Source: Viscum album (Eukaryota; Streptophyta; Magnoliopsida; Santalales; Viscaceae). From it: DNA of 64,000 bases. The notes below the pieces were generated by a model that had not been told where the DNA came from, did not search any database, and was given only the letters and a program-made list of their open reading frames with translations. This document shows, one piece after another, positions 1 through 12,000 of this stretch. The first letter of the stretch is position 1. The number at the start of each line of letters is the position of its first letter. Where the stretch lies: assembly GCA_963277665.1 (NCBI GenBank), contig OY728137.1, forward strand, positions 1,172,260,670 through 1,172,324,669, given 5' to 3'. The translations under genes were made by a program, and so were the position numbers.

Positions 1-1711
1 CATCCTTCTTTCATGGGTTGATTGTTTCGAAAGTTACCAAATCGGTACGGGAACCTTTTAACCCAATTTCCATTCCTTGGGTTAATCTTCAGATTCTTAA
101 TTATGTAATGTTATTATTATGTGGGGAATCACTATATATTTATTTATGTTTTAATTTACACTCCCATTTGTGTGGATATAATTTTTAGAAACATAATAAC
201 ACCATTGATAAATTCTAAAGTTATCAATATGAACTTGATAAGAGTAATTTTACCTCAATGTCCATTTATTGAGTTAAACATCCAATTCATTGGTGTTGTT
301 TTTAAAAGAATATGTGTGAATTTACACTGATTTATTTACACTTAATATTAAATCTTATCGATTGTATTTATATTTTTCACACATAATTATGTCGTTGACT
401 TATCCTTAACCTAAGGATACAGTCTTTATAAGATATTTCATCTTAATTTACATTTCATTGAGATTTCTTTGTTTTTATACACCAATTCACTTTTATATGG
501 TGTATATAATGTACTTTTACATAGTATATCATGAATACATTTATTCTCAAGATATTATAATGTTTTTATTATTTCAATTATTTGTATTCAATTGTCTCTC
601 TTTTGGTTAGCAACTCTAACTAAAATATGATTTTAAATGTTTTAAAGATTTATTATTACCAATCTATTTCATTAATGTCCATTTTTTTATAATGGTTTTA
701 AGGATTTATTTATATGGACATTAATGTTTTAAAATTAAAATTATTTTTAAAAGATTAAAATTTTTATGGGACACTTTGATTCAGAAATCTATTTTTAAAC
801 GGCTTCTTGATAAATAGTGGGACTTTTAAATGCTTTCAAGAAAAAGGGGGATATTTCTCTCTAATAGTTTTGACGATTATTTTCATCTATGACAATATCA
901 TTCATTATTCTCTATTGAGGTTGATCTATTATAATACCATATACCATATTGTTTTTAATGAGTTATGTTTGACTGTAGATGAGATAATTTTATACCATTC
1001 ATGGTTTGTGGTTAAAATATTGACGTTTCGTATGCATGTCTTAAGACGAATGTTCATATTATGTTTCAATCCTTTCATATGAGGAATACATTAGACATAG
1101 TAAGTGAGGGGTGGAGACCACTATATCTCCTTGATGCATCGATATGTCTCATCAGACAAACTAGTATCTTGGCACAAGGCCTTGATAAAAACTTATTTGT
1201 AGTCGTGGCACAAAGAATTGACTATGTGGTTATGAAATTCTGACATTATGCATTCCATCATTATGGAAATTCGACTAGTAGAATATCCATGTGAATAAGT
1301 AAATGGAATTATTTGATTTTTACCTTTACCAAATTATTCTGAAGTTCATGTTTAAAAGGCTTCTGTTTTAGTCTTATACATTGCCTTTAATGCTTAATTA
1401 TGAATGTTTCTATTATAATGTTATACTTAATGAGCATCTGAGCTCACCCCTTTTTATGTTTAATTTTTTCCAAGATGGGATCAAGTATATTATAACTGAC
1501 CTGGAGGGATAGTCTATGTGATCTCATTGTTTTATATGGAAACAATGTTGTTGTAGTTTTCCATTTTATGATGTAATGTAAACCTTATGAATGTATCTAG
1601 TACTTCCAAGGCTACTAAACAAATCGGTATTTCAAGACTTGATCTTTTTTTATAATGTAAATTATACATAGTAATGCACTGACCCTGGGTAACAAGGGTT
1701 GGTGTGTTATA
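1..1711 (+). repeat. 5' LTR of element B (3' part only)
   Basis: Aligns by eye from base 1 with the 3' LTR of B from about 16438 onward; both contain the ACGGGAACCTTTTAACCCAA stretch. It ends at TTATA (1711), where the 3' LTR ends TTACA, and is followed after two bases by the primer site. Near 1440 it carries the GAGCTCACCCC block and pyrimidine tract shared by all LTRs of this superfamily. The small open frames here have no coding support: similar frames recur in the 3' LTR. Confidence 0.85.
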
Positions 1712-1713
1712 GT

Positions 1714-1724
1714 TGGTATTAGAG
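1714..1724 (+). other. Primer binding site of element B (degraded)
   Basis: TGGTATTAGAG lies two bases after the LTR end. It differs by one base from TGGTATCAGAG, the complement of the 3' end of plant initiator tRNA-Met, which is intact in elements A and C. Confidence 0.8.
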
Positions 1725-2198
1725 AATGTTTAGTACAAACCTTGGAAACTAGATTTAGATAAACTCTGATTAGATCACATTACCCTAAGATAGAAATTTA
1801 TGATTAGTATTGAATAACTTCATAGAAACTTCGTAATATAGATATTTTTTCAATTTTTGAATCATTACATCCCTTTCTAAATATGGGCAGGTAGAGGTGG
1901 CTTTGGAACAGATGTACCGAGGAGTGAAAACTCCGTCATGGAGTTTCTAGCTTGACCCGGGGTATCCTGGTACACGAAAATGGGCCTTGCTGCACTCTTG
2001 GTTATGACACTCCCCGGAGATATGCTTAGGATGATTTAAATTTTCATTAGAAACCAATTTGAAGGATTTTAATATAAGATGAGGATAAATGACCTTGGTT
2101 AATCATAATTTGTTTCATATTGAGAATATGGTGTCATGATATTCTCTAAATGATTTTATGACTACTGTTACTCACACAATTCTTTCTAGTTTTAGTCA

Positions 2199-2660
2199 AT
2201 GGCTGGATTCCAAGGAATTCATAGTAACATTGAGAATGATGTACAAGGTTTGAACGGTGGTGGAAATGAGAAAAAAATGGAATGTTGAAAGGTTTAAACG
2301 ATATTGTGTTCATGTCGAATCTGTTTTCCAAAAATATGATCAACAACACATATATTAACCAACTCTATGACTCAAAAAAGAAGAGAAAAGTAATGAATGA
2401 TAAGAGCTCCTACAGTGAAGACCATAGGGAAAAGGAAGCTAATTTTCCATCATGCAGAAAATGTGGAAGGAGACACCTAGGAAGTTGTCTTAATGGAACA
2501 AAGAAATGATTTATGTGTGGGAAATAAGGTCATAAAGTAAATAATTTCTATTGAAGAATGAAGTGTACTATGCAAGAAATTAAAAATGATCCTAAGAACC
2601 CAATTACGGACTTTTGTCGTAAATGTAAGGGAACATGGCATCACCCAAGTCAATTCTGTA
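2199..2660 (+). pseudogene. Gag remnant of element B (short form)
   Basis: The likely start is the ATG at 2199, in the same TTTTAG..ATGGCTGG context as element A's gag start. The frame is broken by stops and frameshifts. From 2282 a readable stretch ends in a zinc-knuckle-like run, CRKCGRRHLGSC, followed by a CGK..GHK remnant and a third degraded C-X2-C..H..C run near 2610-2655. These match the three-knuckle nucleocapsid of A and C. Only about 250 bp separate the ATG from the first knuckle, as in C, whereas A has about 790 bp. B therefore lacks the main capsid domain, apparently by the same deletion as C. It cannot make a working Gag. Confidence 0.65.
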
Positions 2661-2976
2661 TTCTATAAGATAACCTCTTTGTCAAGGAAGAACCTATGTG
2701 GAAATAAATTGATGGAAATATGTTTAAAGGTATTAGTGCTCTTTGTTGATGAGATTACTTTGGAAGACTTTTCTCTTGTATGTGTAACCCTACAGTTTGT
2801 TATGCGAAAATTCTATTCGAGCAACAGTTATCTTTTATTTTCTGGATATAGTTATAAATAACCATTTGGGTTTATATGGCTCTTGAATTTGAGGCAATTA
2901 CATGTTATTATATTTTAGGATGAAAATTCAAGGTATGAGATAACATTATTGGTTAAATTATGTTCTGGTTAATTTG
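2661..2976 (+). other. Non-coding internal sequence of element B
   Basis: This lies downstream of the gag remnant and upstream of A's insertion site. No pol motif or conserved frame is visible. The open frame across 2586-2861 overlaps the end of the gag remnant in another frame and matches nothing I recognise. Confidence 0.5.
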
Positions 2977-2981
2977 AAGAA
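2977..2981. other. Left target-site duplication of element A (AAGAA)
   Basis: AAGAA immediately precedes the TGTAACAGCC start of A's 5' LTR and is repeated exactly at 12344-12348, after the 3' LTR end. Five bases is the usual Ty3/gypsy length. Confidence 0.9.
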
Positions 2982-4820
2982 TGTAACAGCCCGAGATTTT
3001 ATAAAAAATATTCTTTTTAATTTCATTAATGTCTTATGTTGTACGCTACACCCAAAGGAGCTTGCTCAACACGCATCCTTGACTTTCCTTGCATTACACG
3101 CAATCACGACCTTCCTCGATAGCGTGTGTAGTACGCAATACCGAGTTTCACTAAACAACGATATGCTATTAAAATATTATTAAAACTAGTCGTTATGAAT
3201 AGTAATAACCACTTTTTGAAATTTTGTAAATTTTATTTTTCAAAATGGACTTCATTTTTGGATTCGGAATATCGAAATCAGCTTAGGGTGAAATTTTGGT
3301 ACATTTCGAATAACTTTCATATTCTGATGAATAGTGAAAACTACTAAATTTTAATTAAAAACAACTTTTTAATAGAAATAATTAATAGTGATAAATTATT
3401 AATTTGAGTGGTTTTAAGATATATTTAGAATATATTTTTATAATTTAATACAATTATGGTCATTGGATGTAATTTCACATTTAAACCAGACATAAACAAG
3501 TGTCAATCTTTTGATAGTTACTATCTCTCAAAAACACGCTATTTGTTTTGACGACGGGAATTAATTTTTAAATTAATTAATGTAACTGATATGTTATGAA
3601 TTTGGTAAAATAGACGTCATTTTTGAATTCATAATATCAAATATATCTTAGGCCAAATTTTTTGTATTTTTCTGGAAACATTCATTTTTTGATGAATAGT
3701 GAAACCACTAAGTGGTCGTTAAAAAAACTGAATTTTTCATAAAACTTAATTTTACCGCTTCTGTGAGTGGAATTTCGAAAATCCAAGAGACACGGTTAAT
3801 ATCAAGGACTAAAATTAGGTTCAATGCGATGAAAATAATTTTTGGTGAATAGTAACTTTTGACTTTTTTACCACGGTTAAAAGTAAATAGGTTAATTAAG
3901 GGTAAAAATGATATTATTATTACCTTAACACATGTCCTAATTCTATTGGATAAGTGTAATTCGACCAAAAACAACCTTAGGAATAATATATGACCATTTA
4001 AGCCCACTAGGATTAGATTAGGACATTCATTATTAATTTATTTAAAAAAGGGTTAAAATAGTTAAAATCAATGTTTAATAAATAAATAATTTTTAATATA
4101 TGGTAATACATAAGATAAATTCGACTATAAATATTCATTAGAAATATAAAAAGATTTCCTACATTATTGTATTTTATTTGTAATTTTTAGACATTAAATA
4201 ATTTAATTTATTTATGACACAACGATGATGCATAAATTATCCTTTTAAGAAAATATTATCATAATTGATGTTATAAATGCCCAAATAAATGTAATTTGAG
4301 ACTTTTTATGGCTTACACTAATTTTCTAGGTTAATATGACATGTTATTGTTGATTTAAGTAACTTGGTTTGAACTTATCATTCTGTTATGAATTTCATAA
4401 AAATCATGTACCAAATAGTGTCAAAATTGACATAAATAAGTTTTTAAAACAAATATTATATTATTAATTGTTATTTTATTCCTAAAAATCTAAGGTTCGG
4501 CCAAATGACTTAGATAAGGTTATATATATTAATAAAACACAACTTGAGGGTATCTTGGATTTATATGGTACGTTTATTAACTATATAATATAAAAATACA
4601 AAGTGACATGGTAAATGTCAATCTAATTAACTAAGAGTTAAAACTAAAAGATAAGGTTAATATAGGAACCTAAACTTGTCTATATTCTATTGGATGAGAG
4701 GCTTTCAACCCATCCCCACCATATCCTCGAAATAAATCAATTTGGAGCTCTTTAAAACCGAACTTGACTTTATAATAAAATAATATTTTTAGTTATTCCA
4801 AAGGTTCCCCTCTCCTCCCT

Positions 4821-4827
4821 TATAAAA
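4821..4827 (+). promoter_or_regulatory. LTR TATA box, element A 5' LTR
   Basis: TATAAAA in the context CTCCCTTATAAAAGGGCACCTCC. The same module recurs at 10863 (A 3' LTR), 15201 (B), 49277 and 55393 (C), and inverted at 39783-39789 (E). Such conservation between otherwise diverged LTRs supports a real core promoter, with transcription starting about 30 bp downstream. Confidence 0.8.
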
Positions 4828-5033
4828 GGGCACCTCCTCCCTCTCTTCCTCACACAACTTTGAGCCTTCAAGCTCGGCCAACCCCTGCCAAATTATCTTC
4901 TCCACTTCCCTAGAAACATCCTAGTGGTTCTGGTCTTCCACAAAGACCAATTTTAGTGCCCTAAGAGGAGGTCTCAAAGAGGCGCTTCAAAGAAGAGGAG
5001 TTTCAGACACTTACGAAGCAAATCAGACATAAG

Positions 5034-6097
5034 GTAAGGGAAAATATCACAATCTCATTTTTATCCGAGATTGTTTATACTTTGGTATTTATTGGGTTTT
5101 ATTTTATCATCCACATCCATGTTTCCTCAAAATGTAATATTATTTCCATCCACCTACAATTGTTTAAATCCCATTTTACCCTTTGGTGAGTTTTTAGTAA
5201 AAGAAATGAAAGGAATCTTTTGTCGTTTTTTTGTACGAGGTACTTTTTGACTTTTCTGAAAAAAGTACGAAGAATGTTTTTTTATCTTATACGGCATTAA
5301 TGGATTTTTAAAACATTATTTCCAAGAAGCTTCCTTTACAAGTTTTCATGTTTATTTTTAAACAACTTCTTTTAGTTTAGAATTTTATGAAATTTTAAGA
5401 AAGGAAAAGTGTTTTTGAAGAAGAAAGGATATTTTCCTCAAGAATGGAGTTCAAGTGTTTTATCAAAATTATTTTCCATATAAGATAATAAATGGTTTTT
5501 TTATCCCTATTAATAAATTGATTTTATTATGTTGTGATGGAATTATTTTTATGAATTCCTTTATCTTATATGAATTGTTTTATGATGTCATGATGTTTAA
5601 GATTCCCATTTGAATTACATGGGTTATGCAATGATGTATGATTTATGATTTTGTGGCACACATAAGAATGGTATCATTATGAGATGGGTGGGACCTATAT
5701 CTCCCTCCAATACATTGGGTAAAGATTTTATATCTCATGAGATAGACATGGCTGGAATGGTAGGTTATACCGGTTCAGTGAAACAGGACTGAAACGAGGG
5801 TGACTCGGTTCAGAAATGGACTTTGTCCACTAAGATAGTCTTGGCAATGAGTTTGGACTAATAAGATATGATTCTCTATGATTATGTATGTATTCCACAA
5901 AGCTTCATGTTTTAATTTATTATTATTGTGATTACATTTCACTACTATGATTTATCCCATGTTATGAAATTATGATCTCTTTTGCAGGTTAAGATTTCCC
6001 AAAGATATGTTCTTATGAATATGATGTGATTGATATTTCTTTTTTTTACCCTTACTGTGAATTTGAGCTCACCCTTTTTATGTTTTATTTTCCCCAG
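5034..6097 (+). other. Putative leader intron 2 in the LTR of element A
   Basis: The donor AAG|GTAAGGG at 5034 is strongly consensus-like and is conserved in C (50167), with related sites in B (16102) and E (minus, 38676). The acceptor candidate is the pyrimidine-rich TTTATTTTCCCCAG ending at 6097, also conserved in B (17933) and C (51219). A second acceptor, TTTTGCAG, ends at 5987. Splicing is inferred; no transcript evidence is available. Confidence 0.4.
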
Positions 6098-6299
6098 AAT
6101 ATAATGAAAGGTTTTTGGTAAAAAAGGAAGATCTTTATGGGAGATGTTGAAGATCTTTCGCCACAATTAGAAGATTATATTCTGAGTTTCCAAAGACACT
6201 AAACTATTACGGTCCTTGTGTGTGTGTTTTTGTTATGTACTAAGTATTCCGCAAAAGTAATATAATGTCTATGTACGTTAAGCTTCGGGTCTCTACAGT

Positions 6300-6310
6300 T
6301 GGTATCAGAG
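6300..6310 (+). other. Primer binding site of element A (initiator tRNA-Met)
   Basis: TGGTATCAGAG lies two bases after the LTR end at 6297. It is the standard plant Ty3/gypsy primer site complementary to the 3' end of initiator tRNA-Met. Confidence 0.92.
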
Positions 6311-6557
6311 GAAAGGTTTAGTCAAACTTTGGAAACTAGGATGCGAAAACGTTAGTGAGATCCCTAGAGATATTTCTAAGGTATGTCTAGGGATGTCCCT
6401 AAGGATAAGTATACGTATAGGTTATAGTACTAGAATTACGCTAACGATCATAGAATTAAACCTAAGATGTTAGATATTGAAGGTACTCCCCCTTTATTAT
6501 GTTTTTTTCCCTAGCATGATTTTTGCCTCTCACACTATTCTTTTTGGGTTTTAGACG

Positions 6558-7673
6558 ATGGCTGGAACCCGAAGGAACCATGTTGATCAATGCAATGGAC
6601 AATGCAATGATTGCCCTCCTGAACAAAAAAATGTTATGGGAGATGGAGTGCAAAATCTTATTTCTATACTTACACAAGATATGAATCATTCTGGACTTCC
6701 AAATGAGCAGAGAAGGGAACAATATTCTATCGAGTCCTTCATGAGGCAACGTCCACCTTCTTTAAGTGGGTATTCCGATCCACTTGTTGCTGAACAATGG
6801 ATCAGTACTAATGAAAAGATATTTTCAGTTATTCAATGTTCTGAGCATGATAAAGTCATCTTAGCAGTATATCGTTTGGAAGGTGAAACTGATCAATGGT
6901 GGAATCTCATCAAGAATACGAGGCCAAGAGATGAAATTGAGTCCATGGAATGGGACGAGTTCAAGAACTTGTTTTTCAGTAAGTACTTCCCTCGTATTCC
7001 TCGAACAAAGATAGAAAAGGGGTTTCTTGAGCTGAAGTAGAAGGATGATGAATCTGTTGGTATATACGAAGCGAATTTTACAAGACGTGCAAGGTATGAA
7101 TCTGGCATTATCATCCAACCAGAAAGTAAAGTTGATCGATTTTTCAGTGGATTAAAACCAAGTCTTCAAAGGGCATTAGCTATAAGAGACTTCAGTAGCT
7201 ATGAAGAAATTGTGCATTATGCTATCAAGGTAGAAATGGAAGTTGGTGTTACATATCCATCTCATGGTTTTGACAAGAAACGAAAGATGGAGTTCAAGGA
7301 GAAATCTCTGAATAATGGTGAAAAGAAGATGAATGTTTTCTTATGCACAATGTGTGGAAATAAGCATGGTGGAGATTGTCTTAAAGGGACTAGAAAATGT
7401 TTTAAGTGTGGAAAAGAAGGTCATCGAGCAGCTGAGTGTCGAAGTAATGGAAAAAGGGTTTCTAATGATATGAATAAAGCAAACACTGCAGAGAACGCAC
7501 CACCAACACTTCAATGCTTCAAGTGCAAGGAAATGGGGCATTATGCTAATAAATGCCCTAATCCAAGGGTTAGTGATGATCTACATGAGCAACCGCTTAA
7601 GGCAAAGGACAAAGGAGAGTCACATGCGATCACCATTGGCGATGTTGAATATGAAAACAATGTGGTGGAATGA
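6558..7673 (+). pseudogene. gag: Gag of element A, near-complete, one in-frame TAG
   Basis: A 371-codon frame starts at ATG 6558 and ends at TGA 7671-7673, with a single in-frame TAG at 7038-7040 (codon 161); the frame continues unshifted beyond it. Codons about 60-240 form a retrotransposon Gag capsid, with YRLEGETDQWW and W..F...F...YFP-like runs followed by FFSGLKPSLQ. The C-terminal part has three zinc knuckles: CTMCGNKHGGDC (263-274), CFKCGKEGHRAAEC (281-294) and CFKCKEMGHYANKC (320-333). The C..CG..H.G.C..G...CF.CG pattern resembles plant Tekay/Del-type chromoviruses. Gag forms the virus-like particle and packages RNA. TAG may be a mutated CAG, leaving this copy defective. No pol frame follows. 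Confidence 0.9.
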
Positions 7674-8252
7674 TTATGTGTTTATGTAATTGGATTGCAG
7701 AATAATGTTGTATATAGTATCATGGAATATTGGAATATTTATGTTTTGGTCTAATGTGGTATTCAAAGTGATTGAGATATTTTTGGAAGTAAGATGATAT
7801 GCGCATAATGAAGGGAAAACGAGAAAATGAAATGTTTGATAGTATTCATGAGCTCATGATTAATATAAGGACTAAGTGGTATCATGGTTTGAGTATATAG
7901 AATTTTGAGGATATTGGTATGTGGGAAGTGTTAACATTTAACTGCATTCATGTTTTCACTAAGGTTCAATGGATATTCATTCTTCAAGAGAATACATGAT
8001 TAAGGTATTCACATGTTTGTAATTTGACCAACAAGATATATATTATGATATATGGGGGATAAATGATGGCATTCACGTGATCGTTATGTGACATTTCAAG
8101 TAATCGTTTTCTTTATACTATGACCTTGGAACGAAGTATTTTAGATAATCCAAAATATTGGACTGGATTATGTTGGACATATGCTAAGTATTGTTTAAGG
8201 ATATAACTTTTTTCGACATTACTGACGGGATTTTATAGTAATGTAGTTTTAG
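7674..8252 (+). other. Non-coding internal region of element A, 5' of the SINE
   Basis: AT-rich sequence with no conserved frame and no pol motif. It occupies the same place as 52486-53025 in element C and shares short stretches with it. Confidence 0.5.
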
Positions 8253-8374
8253 AAAAAGGACAACCTGCAGGACGGGCGATAGCCCATCGCGTCGAACAAG
8301 GCTGTGGGAATCGAACCCACAACTGAAGTGCAACTGGCCTTTATCATCTACCACTAGCCTATAGGAAGTCCCTG
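8253..8374 (-). mobile_element. tRNA-derived SINE (Au-like) embedded in element A
   Basis: Read on the minus strand it has the two parts of an RNA polymerase III promoter: an A-box-like GGCTAGTGGTAGA (8347-8359) and a perfect B box GGTTCGATTCC (8308-8318). About 50 bp downstream comes a body ending GGTTGTCC followed by a short T run (8253-8265), as in plant SINEs with T tails. It is not a functional tRNA: no convincing acceptor stem, and the body continues well past the tRNA-like head. TTTAG on both sides (8248-8252 and from 8375) may be the old target duplication. Homologous copies lie at the same position in B and C. Confidence 0.8.
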
Positions 8375-9036
8375 TTTAGTAGAAACTAGTTTTGTTATAT
8401 TAAGCAGTATGATATATGAATTATAAGTCCATTTTAGGAACCATATATGATTAGTCTCACTATAGATGGACTTATGTATTTTTTGATAACTTTTCTAACC
8501 TTTTGTTTGAGACAGATGGAATGACCCATCATTCTATCACATGTTCTGCTAACACATCACGAATGACAAATTAAACATCATATATTTAAGAGATGAAGTG
8601 GAAATTGTCCAAAGAACGACAAACGGAGAGACTCAACCAAAATCACGAAAGTATTTCTTATAATCCCAACTTCCTCAACTTTAGGGAAATGATCTTGAAA
8701 ACCATAAATGTTGTCCTAGTGCTCTTATATGTGATGAATCAGATGGTACCTTAGATCATCACAAATTTATAGATTTGTGATTACTGGGTTTTCCATAGCC
8801 ATGTTCTCTACCACTCTCCATTAAAACATGATGGTTAGATTTCTCTTCCATATTCATATTTTCACCTATGTGGAAACCCAGTGATTAGTTTATTTGGGTA
8901 ATCGTTACATTTCATACTTTAGTATTTTTAAGCCAAGTTTTGGTATTCCTTTTTACAATGTGGGTTTCTATTAAATAAACTTTCGAGTAGTAAACCATTT
9001 ATAACCCCGACGAATTTCGAGGGCGAAATTCATTTT
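8375..9036 (+). other. Non-coding 3' internal region of element A
   Basis: No gene seen. Contains CATAGCCATGTTCTCTACCA and neighbouring stretches shared with C (near 53445) and, less well, with B (near 13425) and inverted in E (near 41400-41520). This is superfamily-specific spacer between the SINE and the polypurine tract. Confidence 0.6.
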
Positions 9037-9049
9037 AAGGGGAGTAGAA
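9037..9049 (+). other. Polypurine tract of element A
   Basis: AAGGGGAGTAGAA directly precedes the 3' LTR start, as expected for the plus-strand DNA primer. Confidence 0.88.
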
Positions 9050-12000
9050 TGTAACAGCCCGAGATTTTATAAAAAAATATTCTTTTTAATTTCATTAATG
9101 CCTTGTGTTGTACGATACACCGAAAAGAGCTTGCTCAACACGCATCCTTGACTTGCCTTGAATTACACGCAATCACGACCTTCCTCGATAGCGTGTGTAG
9201 TATGCTATTAAAATATTATTAAAACTAGCTGTTATGAATAGTAATAACCACTTTTTGATATTTTGGAAATTTTATTTTTCAAAATGGACTTCATTTTTGG
9301 ATTCGGAATATCGAAATCAGCTTAGGGTGAAATTTTGGTACTTTTCGGATAACTTTCACATTCTGATGAATAGTGAAAATTACTAAATTTTAATTAAAAA
9401 CAACTTTTTTGATAGAAATAATTAATAGTGATAAATTATTAATTTGATTGGTTTTATAGTATATTTAGAATATATTTTTACAATTTAATACAATGATGGT
9501 CATTGGATGTAATTTCACATTTAAACCAGACATAAACAAGTGTCAATCTTTTGATAGTTATTATCTCTCAAAAACACGCTATTTATTTTGACGACGGGAA
9601 TTAATTTTTAAATTAATTAATGTAACTGATATGTTTTGAATTTGTTAAAATAGACGTTATTTTTTAATTCATAATATCAAATATAGCTTAGGCCTAATTT
9701 TTTGTATTTTTCTGGAAACGTTCATCTTTTGATGAATAGTGAAACCACTAAGTGGTAGTAAAAAAAACTGAATTTTTCATAAAACATAATTTTACCGCTT
9801 CTGTGAGTGGAATATCGAAAATCCGAGAGACACGGTTAATATCAAGGACTAAAATGTGGTTCAATGAGATAAAAATAATTTTTGGTGAATAGTAACTTTT
9901 GACTTTTTTTTACCACGGTTAAAAGTAAATAGGGTATTTAAGGGTAGAAATGATATTATTATTACATTAACAAGTGTTCTAATTCTATTGGATAGGTGTA
10001 ATTCAACCAAAAACAACCTTAGGAATAAAATATGACCATTTAAGCCCAGTTGGATTAGATTAGGACATTTATTATTAATTTATTTAAAGAATGGTTAAAA
10101 TAGTTAAAATCAATGTTTAATAAGTAAATAATTTTTAATATAGGGTTATACATAAGATAAATTCGACTATAAATATTCATTAGAAAGATAAAAATATTTC
10201 CTACATAATTATATTTTATTTGTAATTTTTAGACATTAAATAATTTAATTTATTTATGACACAATGATGATGCATTAATTATCTTTTTAAGAAAATATTA
10301 ACATAATTGATGTTTTAAATGCCCAAATAAATGAAATTTCAGACTTTTTATGGCTTACACTAATTTTCTAGGTTAATATGACATGTTATTGTTGATATAA
10401 GTAACTTGGTTCGAACTTATAATTCTGTTATAAATTTCATAAAAATCATGTACCAAATAGTGTCAAAATTGACATAAATAAGTTTTTAAAACAAATATTA
10501 TATTATTAATTGTTATTTTATTCCTAAAAATCTAAGGTTCGGCCAAATGACTTAGATAAAGTTATATATATTAATAAAACACAAATTGAGGGTCTCTTGG
10601 ATGTATATGGTATGTTTATTAACTATATAATATAAAAATACAAAGTGACATGGTAAATGTCAATCTAATTAACTAAGAGTTAAAACTAAAACATAAGGTT
10701 AATATAGGAACCTAAACTTGTCTAAATTCTATTGGATGAGAGGATTTCGACTCATCCCCACCTTATCCTAGAAATAAATCAATTTGGAGCTATTTAAAAC
10801 CGAAATTGACTTTATAATAAAATAATATTTTTAGTTATTCCAAAGGTGCCCCTCTCCTCTCTTATAAAAGGGAACCTCCTCCCTCTCTTCCTCACACAAC
10901 TTTGAGCATTCAAGCTCGGCCAAACCCTGCCAAATTCTCTTCTCCACTTCCATAGAAACATCCTAGAGGTTCTGGTATTCCTCAAAGACCAATTTTAGTG
11001 CCCTAAGAGGAGGTCTCAAAGAGGCGCTTCAAAGAAGAGGAGTTTCGGACACTTACGAAGCAAATCAGACATAAGGTAAGGGAAAATATCACAATCTCAT
11101 TTTTATCCGAGATTGTTTATAATTTGGTATTTATTGGGGTGTATTTTATCATGAACATCCATGTTTCCTCAATATGTAATATTATTTCCATCCACCTACA
11201 ATTTTTTAAATCCAATTTTACACTTTGGTGAGTTTTTAGTAAAAGATATGAAAGGAATCTTTTGTCGTTTTTTTGTACGAGGTACTTTTTGACTTTTCCG
11301 ACAAAAGTACGAAGAATGTTTTTTTAACTTATACGGCATGAATGGATTTTTAAAACATTATTTCAAAGAATATTCCTTTACATTTTCTCAAGTTTATTTT
11401 TAATCAACATCTTTTAGTTTAGAATTTTATAACATTTTAAGAAAGGAAAAGTGTTTTTGAAGAAGAAAGGATATTTTCCTCAAGAATGGAGTTCAAGTGT
11501 TTTATCAAAATTATTTTCCATATAAGATAATAAAGGGTTCTGTTTTTATCCCTATTATTACGTTGATTTGATTATGTTGTGATGGAATAATTTTTATGAA
11601 TTCCTTTATCTTATATGAATTGTTTTATGATGTCATGATGTTTAAGATTCCCATTTGTATTACATGGGTTATGCAATGATGTATGATTTATGATTTTGTG
11701 GCACACATAAGAATGGTATCATTATGAGATGGGTGGGACCTATATCTCCCTCTAATCCCTTGGGTAAAGATATTATATCTCATGAGATAGACATGGCTGG
11801 AACGGTAGGTTATACCGGTTCAGTGAAACAGGACTGAAACGAGGGTGACTCGGTTCAGAAATGGACTTTGTCCACTAAGATAGTCTTGTAAATGAGTCTG
11901 GACTAATAAGATATGATTCTCTATGATTATGTGTGTATGCCACAAAGCTTCATGTTTTAAGTTATTATTATTGTGATTACATTTCACTACTACGATTTAT

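Larger units (their letters stand above)
2982..6297 (+). repeat. 5' LTR of element A
   Basis: 3316 bp, starting TGTAACAGCCCGAG and ending GGGTCTCTACA. U3 contains two related copies of an AAAATGGACTTCATTTTTGG..GAATAGTGAAA module (about 3240-3345 and 3610-3715). A TATA box is at 4821. The leader has a GTAAGGG donor-like site at 5034 and acceptor-like sites at 5986-5987 and 6096-6097. Unlike B and C, it lacks a leader segment of about 680 bp exactly at AGAAGAG|GAG (near 4997). Confidence 0.95.

Noticed and set aside
807..1243. Hydrophobic open frames in the left end (also 17304-17516)
   Set aside because: They are equivalent positions in the two LTRs of B and the translations diverge with shifts; low-complexity AT-rich open frames.
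8253..8374. A tRNA gene on the minus strand, because of the GGTTCGATTCC box
   Set aside because: No plausible acceptor stem or full cloverleaf, and homologous sequence continues about 50 bp past the tRNA-like part in three copies; a SINE explains it better. The same applies at 12389 and 53026.
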